DNA of 64,000 nucleotides from Blastococcus sp. CT_GayMR20 (GTDB taxonomy: Bacteria; Actinomycetota; Actinomycetes; Mycobacteriales; Geodermatophilaceae). How positions within the stretch are numbered: position 1 is the stretch's first letter; the number at the start of each line of letters is the position of its first letter. The translations under genes were made by a program, and so were the position numbers. The notes below the pieces were generated by a model. That model was not told the origin of the DNA and ran no database searches. It worked only from the letters and a program-made list of their open reading frames with translations. The DNA is taken from positions 1-64,000 of the forward strand of contig NZ_SPQM01000004.1 of NCBI RefSeq assembly GCF_004570345.1. Reading direction: 5' to 3'. This document shows positions 29,742-38,705 of the stretch, piece after piece.

Positions 29742-29927
29742 ATGACCTGGCTGCTGCTCGTCGCGCTCGCCTGGACGGCGCTGGCGCTGCCATTCGGCCT
29801 GCTGCTCGGTCGCGGCATGCGGGTCGCCGACCGCCGCGACGCCGTGCGGCTGCAGAGCCGCATCCCCGACTTCATTCCCGCAGAGCTCCTGGCGGCAGTT
29901 GCTGCTCAGCAACGCCAGCGCGGCTGA
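29742..29927 (+). CDS. Very small membrane protein with GR-x-R-x-AD motif
   Basis: A 61-residue protein. Helix TWLLLVALAWTALALPFGLLLG is followed by RGMRVADRRDAVRLQ and a short polar end. Same design as 25128-25481 (both begin MTW). ATG 29742; no clear Shine-Dalgarno. Divergent from the phosphatase gene. Unknown function. Confidence 0.5.
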   Translation: MTWLLLVALAWTALALPFGLLLGRGMRVADRRDAVRLQSRIPDFIPAELLAAVAAQQRQRG

Positions 29928-30013
29928 CCGCGTCTGCCTCAAGCGCCACATCGCCCGCGAGATCCACCACGCCCTCGTCGCTCGGCGGGGCATCGAAGCA
30001 TCTCAGTCGACCG

Positions 30014-30934
30014 TCAGAGTCGGTCGACGCTCTCGCCGCGCAGGACCCCTCGGGTATCGAAGACTGCGACGCCGTCGAGTGCACCAGCGATGCACTCGTC
30101 GTGGGCCTGCAGCAGAACGACGATGTCGGCGTCCCGCATCGCCTGCCGCAGATCCGACTCCCCCTTGAGCAGCCGCTCCGGGTCACCGTGCTCCGCGGCA
30201 TTCCTGACGGTTACGTACGGGTCGTGGAACCGCAGGTCGGCGCCCCTGTCCAAGAGCTTCATGGCAAGCGGCACCGCGGGCGACTCGCGCTCGTCGGCGA
30301 TGTTGGTCTTGTAGGTGACCCCGAGGAGCAGGACGGTCGACCCTCGGACGGCTTTGCCGTCGTCGTTGAGCCGGTCCTGGATGCGGCGGGCCACGTAGGC
30401 CGGCATGCCCGCGTTGACCTCCTGTGCCAGCTCCACGAACCGGAACGGGTAGTGCAGTCGTGCCTGAACGGTGTGCGACAGGTAGTTCGGGTCGATCGGG
30501 ATGCAATGGCCACCCACCCCCGGCCCCGGGTAGAACGCCTGGAAACCGAACGGCTTGGTCTTGGCGCACTCGATGACGTTCCACAGGTCGATGCCGAGCT
30601 CGTGGGAGAACCGGGCCATCTCGTTCACCAGCGCGATGTTGATGTGCCGGTAGGTGTTCTCCAGCAGTTTGGCCATCTCGGCCTCGCGAGTGCCCTTGGC
30701 CGGGACCACGGTGTCGATGAAACTGGCGTAGAAGTCGACAGCGCGCCGCGTGCAGTCGGGCGTGACGCCGCCGACGACCTTCGGGGTGTTCTTGATGCCG
30801 TAGACCTTGTTGCCGGGGTCGACGCGCTCGGGCGAGAAGGCCAGGTTCAGCACCGCGCCCACCCGGAGGCCGCCGACCTCGATCAACGGCTGGAAGAACT
30901 CCTTGGTCGTGCCGGGGTAGGTCGTGGACTCCAT
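30014..30934 (-). pseudogene. 5'-truncated nucleotide-sugar dehydrogenase (WecC/WbpA type)
   Basis: The 306 residues match the C-terminal two thirds of a UDP-N-acetylhexosamine dehydrogenase: ESTTYPGTTKEF, NLAFSPERVDPGNK, KLLENTYRHINIALVNEMA, catalytic Cys in GPGVGGHCIPIDPNYLS, and LLLGVTYKTNIADERESP. The N-terminal ~130-residue NAD-binding Rossmann domain is absent: the frame begins at MESTTYPG, normally mid-protein, and upstream DNA encodes no such domain. It cannot bind NAD as it stands. An intact relative is at 38702-39970. Upstream lies a decayed acetyltransferase piece, so a deletion probably removed the intervening parts of both genes. Confidence 0.85.
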
Positions 30935-30986
30935 GGAGAGGCACGCGGGTGGACGAGGGTCGCCGGTTCACCCCCCCAACCGCTGG

Positions 30987-31240
30987 TCAGGCGGTCACTT
31001 CGGCTCGCCCAGTCGAGTCGCCGATGCCGACGACGCAGCGGACGTCCATGTCAGCCAGCGCCGAGACCGGTCCCAGACGTCGCCGCCCGCTGCGGCAGGA
31101 GTGACGGGTCCGGGCGGACGTCGTCCAGGAACCCGACGAACGTCCATGTCGGTGTGATGCTGTCGTTGCCGTGACGATGTCGAGCATCTCGTGCCCATGG
31201 CCGCCGGTCCCAATGATGCGGGCGTCCGCGGGCGTCGCTG
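30987..31240 (-). pseudogene. Frameshifted N-terminal remnant of a NeuD/PglD-type acetyltransferase
   Basis: Three minus-strand frames together recreate the N-terminal nucleotide-binding domain of a sugar O/N-acetyltransferase. IIGTGGHGHEMLDIV lies in one frame. TPTWTFVGFLDDVRPDPSLL lies in the next, near 31165-31090. LGPVSALADMDVRCVVGIGD lies in the first frame again, ending at a stop near 30990. The left-handed beta-helix acyltransferase part is missing. Two frameshifts and the loss of the C terminus mark it as decayed. The same order, acetyltransferase then dehydrogenase, occurs intact at 40671-38702. Confidence 0.7.
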
Positions 31241-31256
31241 CGGCCCTCCGGCGAGC

Positions 31257-32375
31257 TCAGCCAGTGGTCCAGAGTCGCGCGTAGCGGTCCCAGACGACGC
31301 GCTGGTTGAACTCATGCACCACGCGGGCCCGCGCTGCGGCGCCCATGTCGGCCCGGAGCCCGGGATCGTCCACGAGGCGATGCAGCGCCGCGTCGAGCGC
31401 TTCAGCGTCGCCTCGGGGCACCACGAGACCGGTGATGCCGTCGATCACGCTGTCCCGCGCGCCGGTGGCGTCTGTCGTGACGACTGGCAAGCCGCTCGCT
31501 GCAGCCTCGAGGACCACGTTGGGGAAGCCCTCCCTGCGGGTCGGCAGCACGAGGACGTCCATGGCTTCGTACCACGGGCGCGTGTCGCTCACGAACCCCG
31601 TCACGTGGACGCTGCTCGCCGCCAGTCGAGCCTCGTGCTGCTGCCTCAGGCTGATGTCTTCGAAGTCCCCGACGACGACCAGCGTGACGTCTGCCCGCCG
31701 GCCGACACCTCCGGCTACGGCGAGCAGGTCCTCGAGGCCCTTGTCCGGGGCGAGCCTGCCGACGAAACCGATGACCACGGTGTCCGGTGGCGCGCCGACG
31801 CTCTCCCGCGCGGCAGTTCTCGCCTCCTGAGTGGGCGGGCGGAAGCGCTCGCAGTCCACGCCGTTGCTGCTCCCGGACCCCAGCACGGATACCCGCTCGC
31901 TCGACACCGCCCGCAGCTCTCGCAGCTCGCCGGCGAGGCTCGGGCTGACGGCGACGACGTGGTGTGCGGCTCGGCAGCTCACGACCTCCAGCGCAGTGAG
32001 CAGGAGCCGTGTCGCGCCGGTGGCTCCTTCCAGTCGCAGTCCGCGCTGGAGGTAGAACCTGCGCGGGACTCCAGCGAGGGCGGCAGCGAGGCCGACCAGG
32101 AGGCCGGCCTTGGGCGTGCTGACGACGGTGACCTCGGGGCGAACACGGCGCAGGAGGCGCACGAGGCGCACGAGCGCCAGCGCATCGCGCCACGCCTGCG
32201 GCTCGCGGCGCATGGCCACGGCGTGGATCGTCACCCGTGGGTCGATGGAGGCCAGCGCCTCCCCTGGCGAGCACACCAGGTGGACGTCATGGCCCTTGTC
32301 GACGAGATCGGAGAGCTGGCCGGCGAGGAAGGCCTTCGCTGTCACCGGCGCCGTGACAGCGTGGAGTATCCGCAC
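31257..32375 (-). CDS. Family 4 glycosyltransferase
   Basis: A 372-residue GT-B glycosyltransferase. The N-terminal acceptor domain has ILHAVTAPVTAKAFLAGQL, HLVCSPGE and VSTPKAGLLVGLAAALAG. The C-terminal donor domain has VIGFVGRLAPDKGLEDLL, VHVTGFVSDTRPWYEAMDVLVLPTRREGFPNVVLEAAASGLPVVTTDATG. The E-x7-E motif of retaining GT4 enzymes is in REGFPNVVLE. It resembles the CapM/EpsD group of capsular transferases. Starts with GTG 32375 and no visible ribosome site, possibly leaderless. Its sugar and linkage cannot be read. Confidence 0.9.
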   Translation of the reverse strand: MRILHAVTAPVTAKAFLAGQLSDLVDKGHDVHLVCSPGEALASIDPRVTIHAVAMRREPQAWRDALALVRLVRLLRRVRPEVTVVSTPKAGLLVGLAAALAGVPRRFYLQRGLRLEGATGATRLLLTALEVVSCRAAHHVVAVSPSLAGELRELRAVSSERVSVLGSGSSNGVDCERFRPPTQEARTAARESVGAPPDTVVIGFVGRLAPDKGLEDLLAVAGGVGRRADVTLVVVGDFEDISLRQQHEARLAASSVHVTGFVSDTRPWYEAMDVLVLPTRREGFPNVVLEAAASGLPVVTTDATGARDSVIDGITGLVVPRGDAEALDAALHRLVDDPGLRADMGAAARARVVHEFNQRVVWDRYARLWTTG

Positions 32376-32714
32376 ACGGGCACGCTAGCGGGTGCGACTC
32401 CCGGCCCCCGAGCCCCCGCTCACCACCAGTCGAGCGGCTAACGCCTGACGCCTGCTCTGGGCGACGCTGCTCGAGCGGAGCCGGAGGGACTCGGAGTGGC
32501 TCGATGCGCTCACGACGAAGTTGCAACGGCCGCGTCTCGTCACCTTCGAGGGTGAGATCGTCCTCGGCGCTGAGGCACGAACGCGTGGGACCGGCCACTA
32601 CAGCGCAGGCTCGGTCCGGCGCCTACCTTGGGCGGATTCTCGACGACTAGCACCACGTCAACCTCGCCTTCGCCGCAGCTCGCGAGGCCGCGCCGTTCCC
32701 AGCGCTCTGGACGT
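32376..32714. other. Intergenic stretch without recognisable gene
   Basis: 339 bases between the ligase stop and the GT4 start. Short open frames exist on both strands but none shows a domain, ribosome site or conserved pattern that I recognise. Could hold a decayed gene or a promoter for the GT4. Confidence 0.4.
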
Positions 32715-34181
32715 TCACGAGGACCCGTCTGATCTATCGATCTTCGAGTTGCCATGTCGCGACCGCGACGCTTCCGACCGCCGAACGCCCGACCCAGTAC
32801 CGACGGATGACCGCGAGCGGTCGGACAGGCGCCGGCTCGGTGCAGCAGACCCACCCGGTCCAGCGGGTCGTGCGGCGAGTTTCGGCGGCAAGTCCTCGGA
32901 GTCGACCACCGCCAACTCCCGGTCGCGGAGCAAGAAGATGGCCAGCATGAGCGGCAGCAGGAAGCCCCGGGGGTACATGTAAGTGGTGGTCAAGTTGATG
33001 CCGACGAACGCGGTCAGCACGCCGAGGGCACACACCGCCGCGACAGGGGCCTTCCTGCGACTCGCCAGGGCCACCGCCGCAACTGCAACGATGAAGACGA
33101 TCCAGCCCAGAAGGGGCAGGATCCCGGTCTCGGCCCACAGCAGCAGTGGCACCACGTGCACACCTTGGGCGTAGATCGACTCTGGTATGAACAGGCCGGG
33201 ACCGATGCCCGTCAGCATGTGGTCGCCAACGACCCGCCAACCCTCATCGATCAGGTCGAGCCGGATCTCGGCACTCCCCACTGAGTCGACACCGCCTTGG
33301 CGCAACGGAGACGTCACCCGCTCCGTGAACGCCTGTCCATACGTGCTGGCTGTGCGACGGTCCACCTCGCTAACCACCCCGTACATCAGCGCCAGGCCCG
33401 CGACGAGGGCCGACGCCACTCGAACCGTGACTCCGCGCTGCAGTTGGTCGCGAAGGAGCGGCAGAGACAGCAGGTGGAGGACTGCGACGACGGCGACAGC
33501 GGCGATCGCTATCAGGCTCCCGGAGCCCGAGCGCGTGATGATGAGCGCCACCCCAACGGTTCCCAGCAGCAGCATGGCCTTCCGGATCGTGATGTGCCGC
33601 CGGACTGTGAGGTAGTAGACGATCGGCACAGCCGCCGCGGCCATCCTGGACAACTCCCCGATGCCCGAGAACAAGCCCTGCCGTCCCGCGTACGTCGAAA
33701 TCAGCCAGCCTTGCTCGGTAAGGGTGGCAGCGAGCGAAGGCAAGAACACCAGGATGCCCAGGCCGAGCATGACCGACGCCGCGAGGCCGTAGAGGAACGC
33801 CTTCGCAGCGCTGACGATCTCCCGCTCGCTCTGCTGGGTGAGCACTGCCGGCAACAGCCAGAAGCCGACCGCGTACTGGCTGGTCAGAGCGATTGTGGCT
33901 GCCGACGACGCCATTTGGTTGAACAGGGCGGAGGCGAGCGTCCCAACGACCAGCAAGGCGCCAGGGATCGCGAAGACCGTGAACCACACGCCGCTGCGGC
34001 GCCGTGGCGGTCGCCTGGGCACCCGCTTGAACAGGACCACAAGCGCACCGGCGATAAGAAGAGCGTCCCCGACGCTGAACCCCACACCGGGCAGAACGAG
34101 CACCCGCATGAACGGCGTGAGGAACACCCCGGCCAAGAAGATCCGCTGCCCTGTCATCCCGGCACCGTAGCCCGAGGTCAT
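32715..34181 (-). CDS. O-antigen ligase/polymerase-like membrane protein (left arm)
   Basis: A 488-residue protein with about ten or more membrane helices and a long periplasm-side loop around DRRTASTYGQAFTERVTSPLRQGGVDSVGSAEIRLDLIDEGWRVVGDHMLTGIGPGLF. This is the typical Wzy_C (O-antigen ligase/polymerase) region with a GIGPG turn. A disordered, Ser/Arg-rich cytoplasmic tail follows. It would polymerise repeat units or ligate the polymer. ATG 34181 overlaps the stop of the preceding broken gene (ATGA); ATG 34157 is possible. The last ~36 codons (below 32823) lie outside the visible mirror copy. Confidence 0.82.
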   Translation of the reverse strand: MTSGYGAGMTGQRIFLAGVFLTPFMRVLVLPGVGFSVGDALLIAGALVVLFKRVPRRPPRRRSGVWFTVFAIPGALLVVGTLASALFNQMASSAATIALTSQYAVGFWLLPAVLTQQSEREIVSAAKAFLYGLAASVMLGLGILVFLPSLAATLTEQGWLISTYAGRQGLFSGIGELSRMAAAAVPIVYYLTVRRHITIRKAMLLLGTVGVALIITRSGSGSLIAIAAVAVVAVLHLLSLPLLRDQLQRGVTVRVASALVAGLALMYGVVSEVDRRTASTYGQAFTERVTSPLRQGGVDSVGSAEIRLDLIDEGWRVVGDHMLTGIGPGLFIPESIYAQGVHVVPLLLWAETGILPLLGWIVFIVAVAAVALASRRKAPVAAVCALGVLTAFVGINLTTTYMYPRGFLLPLMLAIFLLRDRELAVVDSEDLPPKLAARPAGPGGSAAPSRRLSDRSRSSVGTGSGVRRSEASRSRHGNSKIDRSDGSS

Positions 34182-35306
34182 CGCGAAACGTCTGTGGACG
34201 CCGCTCCGGTCTCCGGCTGTCGTTGCTCGAGGGACGACCGTTGCCACAGGGCCCGAGGCTGAGCTGACGGCGCGGTCAGGCCGTCTGAGGGGTCGCGCGC
34301 CGGTGCCGGCGCTGCCTCATGTGGCCGAGCGTCCTTGGCGAGTCGATAGGCCGTCTGGTATGCGCGACCTACGGGGTAGGCTGACACTCTCCCAGAGGAC
34401 GCGCCCGGCACGTCGAGCGCGTAGCGGTTCGACATGCTGCCGAGCGAACCGAGCCACGCGAAGAGTAGATCGAGACGCGTGTAGTCGGAGGTCTTCGTCC
34501 TCCGCCAGTTGCGAAGTCCCGCCCGGAGTGGGCGCGCGTATGCGCTGTGCCTGCCCAGGGGAGAGTCCACGACCAGTGACTCGACGGTCGAGCCGGTCTC
34601 GCCGCGCAGCCACTCGCCGTACTTGTGTTGCCTCGAGCGCAGGCGATCAGCACTTGTGTCCCGGACTCCGTCGTACCGCGTGCCTGTGCGGGACCACGGG
34701 ACGTCCCTCAAGGCAGGGTGCAGCTCGGCGAGCAGCGTGCGGTAGTGCACGTCACCGCGCTGCTGCGGCGGCAGCTGCCACATGGCCGAGTACACCGGAG
34801 GGGCGGTGAACGCCTGGTACAGCGAAAAGGGGATGGAGCGCGGACGACATGGTGACCTGCAGCAGCCGGCGCAAGTAGTGCCGTTGCTGCTCCAGCTCCC
34901 GGGGCTGCCACTCCTCTCGAGTCCCGGCTGACGGTCGCCACGCGGTCGACTCGCCGCGCAGGGCCGTGCGCAGCGACCGGGTGTTGAGGGCTGGAAAGAC
35001 TCCGAAGGGATCCACGACCCGCGGCTTGGTCGCTGGCAGGGCCGAGATGTGCCTCCCGGAGTACTCAACCCGGCCGATGGAGTCCCCGTAGGTGCCCGCG
35101 ACGACCAGGTGCAGGTCATCCATCTGAGCGACGTCAGGCAGACCGTGCAGGTGCAGGGGCGAAACCTCGGCGCCAGCGTCCGCCATGAGCAGGAGGTTCC
35201 GTCGCAGCAGGGCGGGTGTCAGCTCGATGTGCCGCCACTGCCAGCCGAGAGCGCGGGCCAGGGACTCGGCGTAGACAGCTGCCCGGCTTCCAGCCGCCCC
35301 TCCCAC
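34178..35306 (-). pseudogene. Broken asparagine-synthase-like gene (left arm)
   Basis: Two frames together give the C-terminal half of an AsnB-like amidotransferase/adenylate-forming enzyme. AESLARALGWQWRHIELTP, ADAGAEVSPLHLHGLPDV and HLVVAGTYGDSIGRVEY lie in one frame. After a one-base shift near 34843 the next frame gives IPFSLYQAFTAPPVYSAMW, LLAELHPALRDVPWSRTG and RLRSRQHKYGEWL. The N-terminal glutaminase domain and the SGG-x-D-S ATP loop are missing at the 5' end. Such genes in polysaccharide clusters often amidate uronic acids. With both defects the product should be inactive, unless the shift is a sequencing error. The defect is identical in the other arm. Confidence 0.78.
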
Positions 35307-35333
35307 GTGTTACTCACCATGCGAGGCAGCCTC

Positions 35334-36629
35334 TCACCTCGACGTGGGGTGTGGCTCATCACGTCTCTGCGCGTGCTGCGGGCGCGACCGGGCGTTCGCC
35401 CAGACCCCGACGAGCACGGCCACCGAAGCGGACAGGGCCGCCGAGGCAGCGGCACCACGCAGACCGAAGGACGGAATCAAGACGCTGTTGGCGGCCACGC
35501 TCGTTGCCAGGGCGAGGGCCGTGACGCGTGTCTGCACGTTCGTGTTGTGGTGCAGCTGAGCCACGATGTTGACGTACTGGTAGCGATAGGCCGTCAAGCC
35601 GAACGCCCCGATGAGCAGCCCGACCGTCAGCGGGTCACCCAGACGGAGGTCCTCTCCGATCATCACCACGGAGAGCGCCGGCCAGGCTGCGAACAGCAGC
35701 ACGCACACGGCCGCACTCGACAGGGCCGCCCGGCGGCGGAGCAAGCGCAGATGCGCCTGCCGATCTTGGGACTCCAGCTGGGCGAAGAGCCTGGGGACGG
35801 CGACCAGGCCCACCAGACCCGTCACCAGGGTGATGACGCCGCACAGGATGTCGAACGTCGGGGCGTAGAGGGCAACCTCCTCCTTGCCGCGCAACGCCAG
35901 CAGGATGAACCGGTCGACGTAGAGCATCGAGAGGCTGAGCCCGTAGTTGAGGATGAGCGGGCGGCCGTACTGCCACCAGGGCTGCAGGTCCGCGCGCCGG
36001 GAGTGGGGCCCCGACACGGCCCGCCACGTCGACGCCGTCGCCAACAGGCTCGAGGCCAGGATCCCGCCCAGGATCCAGCTGAGCTGGACGTCATCGGCGA
36101 GTGCACCCGTCAGGGCGACGATGAGGACGAACGCCCCGTTCCGCAGCACGCCTGCGACGATGAACGCTCGCGGGAGGATGCGGGCTCTCAGGAGGATCCA
36201 CCTGGTGGTGAAGGCGGATTCCGCGAGCGCGTAGGCGACGCAGAAGGCGACGGTCAGCCATGCGCTGCCAAGCGTGACGGCAGCGATGGCACCTGTCAGC
36301 AACGCCACGACGGGAGCGTTGCGCAACCAGGCGGTGACCGTCGCCCGGTGCAGCCGACTGGGATCCTCCGCTGGCGCGAAGCGGAGCACCGCCGCGTCGA
36401 GCCACTGCGACGGCACGGTCGAGCCGATCGATACGGCGGTGATCACGAGGACGAACGTCCCGTACTCCACCGGGCTAAGAAGGCGCGTGAGCAGCGGGGT
36501 CGCGGCGAGGCCCAACGCGGCGACCACAAGCCGCCCGGCGCCCATCGTGAACCCGGCGCGTCTTGTCGCCTGGAGCAGCTTCGAGGCGGCGGGCCGTCCG
36601 GCAACTGGTTCTCGCCGGTTCCGCTCCAT
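35334..36629 (-). CDS. Polysaccharide flippase, MATE/Wzx superfamily (left arm)
   Basis: A 431-residue protein with about 12 to 14 membrane helices predicted to flip undecaprenyl-linked repeat units across the membrane. N-terminal RRAGFTMGAGRLVVAALGLAATPLLTRLLSPVEYGTFVLVITAVSIGSTV is the classic Wzx/oligosaccharide flippase opening (LTRLLSPVEYG). Later come LNYGLSLSMLYVDRFILLALRGKEEVALYAPTFDI and the repeated helices of the second half. ATG 36629 shares one base with the GT4 stop (TGATG); the longer frame to 36722 is shadow. Confidence 0.88.
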   Translation of the reverse strand: MERNRREPVAGRPAASKLLQATRRAGFTMGAGRLVVAALGLAATPLLTRLLSPVEYGTFVLVITAVSIGSTVPSQWLDAAVLRFAPAEDPSRLHRATVTAWLRNAPVVALLTGAIAAVTLGSAWLTVAFCVAYALAESAFTTRWILLRARILPRAFIVAGVLRNGAFVLIVALTGALADDVQLSWILGGILASSLLATASTWRAVSGPHSRRADLQPWWQYGRPLILNYGLSLSMLYVDRFILLALRGKEEVALYAPTFDILCGVITLVTGLVGLVAVPRLFAQLESQDRQAHLRLLRRRAALSSAAVCVLLFAAWPALSVVMIGEDLRLGDPLTVGLLIGAFGLTAYRYQYVNIVAQLHHNTNVQTRVTALALATSVAANSVLIPSFGLRGAAASAALSASVAVLVGVWANARSRPQHAQRRDEPHPTSR

Positions 36630-37720
36630 CAGCGGAGCGTCCCGCGCGACTTCTCCTCGACGAGGCGCTGCAGCGCCTCGTGCCATCGCTGCATCACCGG
36701 AGTGAGGTCGTGGCGCGCGCATGTCGCCTGCTGCGCCGCGAGTGCCTCCTCGGTGCGCAGCGCCGCGTCGGTGCCCATAAGGGCGCGCATGCGCTCAGCC
36801 AACGCGGCGCTGTCTCCCGGTGGCGCCAACCGGCCCTCGGGCAGGAGCTCGGCCAGGTCCCCGACGTCGCTGGCGACCATGGGCATGCCGCACGCCAGGG
36901 CTTCCAGAGCAGCGTTGGGGGAGCCCTCCCACCGCGAGCTGAGGACGAAGCCGTCGTAGTCGTCGAGGGAGCTGTGCCAGTCGAAGGTGAAACCGCGCAG
37001 GTGGATCGCGTGGCCCAATTGCCGGTCTTCGATCAGGCGCTCCAGTGCCTGGGCGCCCGGGCCCTCGCCGAAGATGTCCAGGGTGGCGAGATGACCGGCC
37101 TGGATCAGCTGGGACATCGACTCGACCAGCAGGTCGTAGCCCTTGGCGTCCGTCAGCCGGCCCACCGCGATCCATCGGAAGGGGCTAGCCGCCTGCCTCG
37201 GCCTGACCGTCGCCGGGACGGTGTCTGCGAGGGCGTTGTGGATCACTTGCGACCGCTGCGGATCGCTGAGGCCCGCCGCGGCGTACTTCTCCAGCGACTG
37301 GGAGGCGTTGAACACCGTCATGGCATCCGCCCGCCGGCTGATCCGCATCAGGAGACGACGCGGTCCACTGGGCAGGGCGGAGGTCCCGACGCAGGAGATC
37401 AGCGGGAGGCGAGTGCCGACGGTCGTGACGCGAGCAGCGAGCACCGCTGGTCCGTTGAAGGCGAGAAGCGCGTCAGCCCGCCAGGTGCGCAGGAAGCGGC
37501 GCAGTTTCGCGGGGCTGGACAGGAGTTGGCGGCCCGTGAAGTCGAGCCGGATCCGCTGGGTGCCGGTCGGCAAGGGGTGCTCGACGCTCCCCTGCCCCAG
37601 CGAGCGCATCGTGATGACGCAGACGTCATGGCCGAAGGCGGGCAGGTGCTCGGTGAGCAGCTGGATCTGGCGTTCCGCGCCGCCGCCGCCCATCGTGGGC
37701 ACCAGCACGGCAATCCTCAT
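36629..37720 (-). CDS. Family 4 glycosyltransferase (left arm)
   Basis: A 363-residue GT-B enzyme. N-terminal glycine-rich VLVPTMGGGGAERQIQLLTEHL is typical of GT4 transferases acting on lipid-linked sugars. The donor domain has FRWIAVGRLTDAKGYDLLVESM, LDIFGEGPGAQALERLI, HLRGFTFDWHSSLDDYDGFVLSSRWEGSPNAALEALACGMPMVASDVG with the E-x7-E pair (WEGSPNAALE). Probably adds a later sugar of the repeat unit. Upstream epimerase gene ends 49 bases before its ATG. Confidence 0.9.
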   Translation of the reverse strand: MRIAVLVPTMGGGGAERQIQLLTEHLPAFGHDVCVITMRSLGQGSVEHPLPTGTQRIRLDFTGRQLLSSPAKLRRFLRTWRADALLAFNGPAVLAARVTTVGTRLPLISCVGTSALPSGPRRLLMRISRRADAMTVFNASQSLEKYAAAGLSDPQRSQVIHNALADTVPATVRPRQAASPFRWIAVGRLTDAKGYDLLVESMSQLIQAGHLATLDIFGEGPGAQALERLIEDRQLGHAIHLRGFTFDWHSSLDDYDGFVLSSRWEGSPNAALEALACGMPMVASDVGDLAELLPEGRLAPPGDSAALAERMRALMGTDAALRTEEALAAQQATCARHDLTPVMQRWHEALQRLVEEKSRGTLR

Positions 37721-37769
37721 CGATGTCCTTCCGGAAGCGCGAGCCTCCGGTGCTCGAACGCCTGGGCGC

Positions 37770-38705
37770 TCACAGCGTCCGGAACCATTCTACCGTCTGG
37801 TGCAGGCCGTCCTTCAGCGGGACGGCGTCGACGTCCGGGAACAGCGACTGCACCTGGCTGCTGCTCGCCTGACTGTCCCGGACGTCGCCGACACGCGGCT
37901 CGAGGTGGTCCACGGTGAGCTTCCGACCCAGCTCCGCCTCGAGCAGCTCGATCACGGTCAGCAGGGATGTCCGCGTGCCGAACGCCAAGTTGGTGGGCCC
38001 TGCGGTGACGGAACCGACGACGGCTGCGCGGAGGACTTCCACGACGGTGCCCACGAAGGTGAAGTCACGCGTCTGGTGGCCGTCTCCGAACACCTGGAGC
38101 GGTTTCCCTGCCAGCGCCGCGCTGACGAAGGCGGGCACCACAGCCGCGTACGCGTGCCCAGCCGCCTGGAGCGGGCCGAAGACGTTGAAGAAGCGGAACG
38201 GCAGCACTGGCAGCTGGTAACACTCGGCGTACGCCACCGCGTACTGCTCTGCGGCGAGCTTGGAGACGGCGTACGGACTCATGGGACGTGCCTGGAGGTC
38301 CTCCGACTTCGGAATGGCCGGATTCGATCCGTACACGCTCGAGGAGCTCGCGAGGGACACGTGGAGCCCGCCGTGCCTGCGGGCAGCCTCCAGGACTCGG
38401 AGGGTGCCGGTGGCGTTCGCCTCGTGGCTGCGCACCGGGTCGACGATGCTCCTGGGCACGGAGGGGACGGCTGCCAGGTGGACTATGTGGCTGCAGCCGG
38501 CCGTCGCGGCGTCCAGCGCATCGGTGTCCAGGATGGACCCCCGGTGCACTCGGACCGGCAGTCCGTCCAGGTTGCTCAGGGAACCTGAGGAGAGGTCGTC
38601 CAGCACGCGGACCTCTGCGATGTCGGGGTCCTCGCAGAGCCGGCGGCAGAGGTTCGCTCCGATGAAGCCGGCCCCGCCCGTGACCAGGACCGACTCGCCG
38701 CTCAC
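37770..38705 (-). CDS. NAD-dependent UDP-sugar 4-epimerase (left arm)
   Basis: A 311-residue extended [50 protein letters not shown], the catalytic Ser in SSSSVYGSNPAIPKSE and Tyr-x3-Lys in MSPYAVSKLAAEQY, then FRFFNVFGPLQ and DGHQTRDFTFVGTVVE. The VPRSIVDP block resembles WbpP/Gne-type epimerases acting on N-acetylated UDP-sugars or their uronates. GTG 38705 overlaps the dehydrogenase stop (GTGA), so the two enzymes are coupled, supporting conversion of UDP-GlcNAc(A) to the galacto form. Substrate is inference. Confidence 0.9.
   Translation of the reverse strand: MSGESVLVTGGAGFIGANLCRRLCEDPDIAEVRVLDDLSSGSLSNLDGLPVRVHRGSILDTDALDAATAGCSHIVHLAAVPSVPRSIVDPVRSHEANATGTLRVLEAARRHGGLHVSLASSSSVYGSNPAIPKSEDLQARPMSPYAVSKLAAEQYAVAYAECYQLPVLPFRFFNVFGPLQAAGHAYAAVVPAFVSAALAGKPLQVFGDGHQTRDFTFVGTVVEVLRAAVVGSVTAGPTNLAFGTRTSLLTVIELLEAELGRKLTVDHLEPRVGDVRDSQASSSQVQSLFPDVDAVPLKDGLHQTVEWFRTL

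Noticed and set aside
32521..32982. Small plus-strand frame over the ligase 3' end
   Set aside because: Mostly antisense to the ligase gene, no ribosome site, no recognisable fold.
35049..36959. A 636-codon plus-strand frame (and its mirror at 59864-61774)
   Set aside because: Lies opposite the flippase and glycosyltransferase genes, is Arg/Gly/Gln-rich and has no domain; typical high-GC antisense frame.
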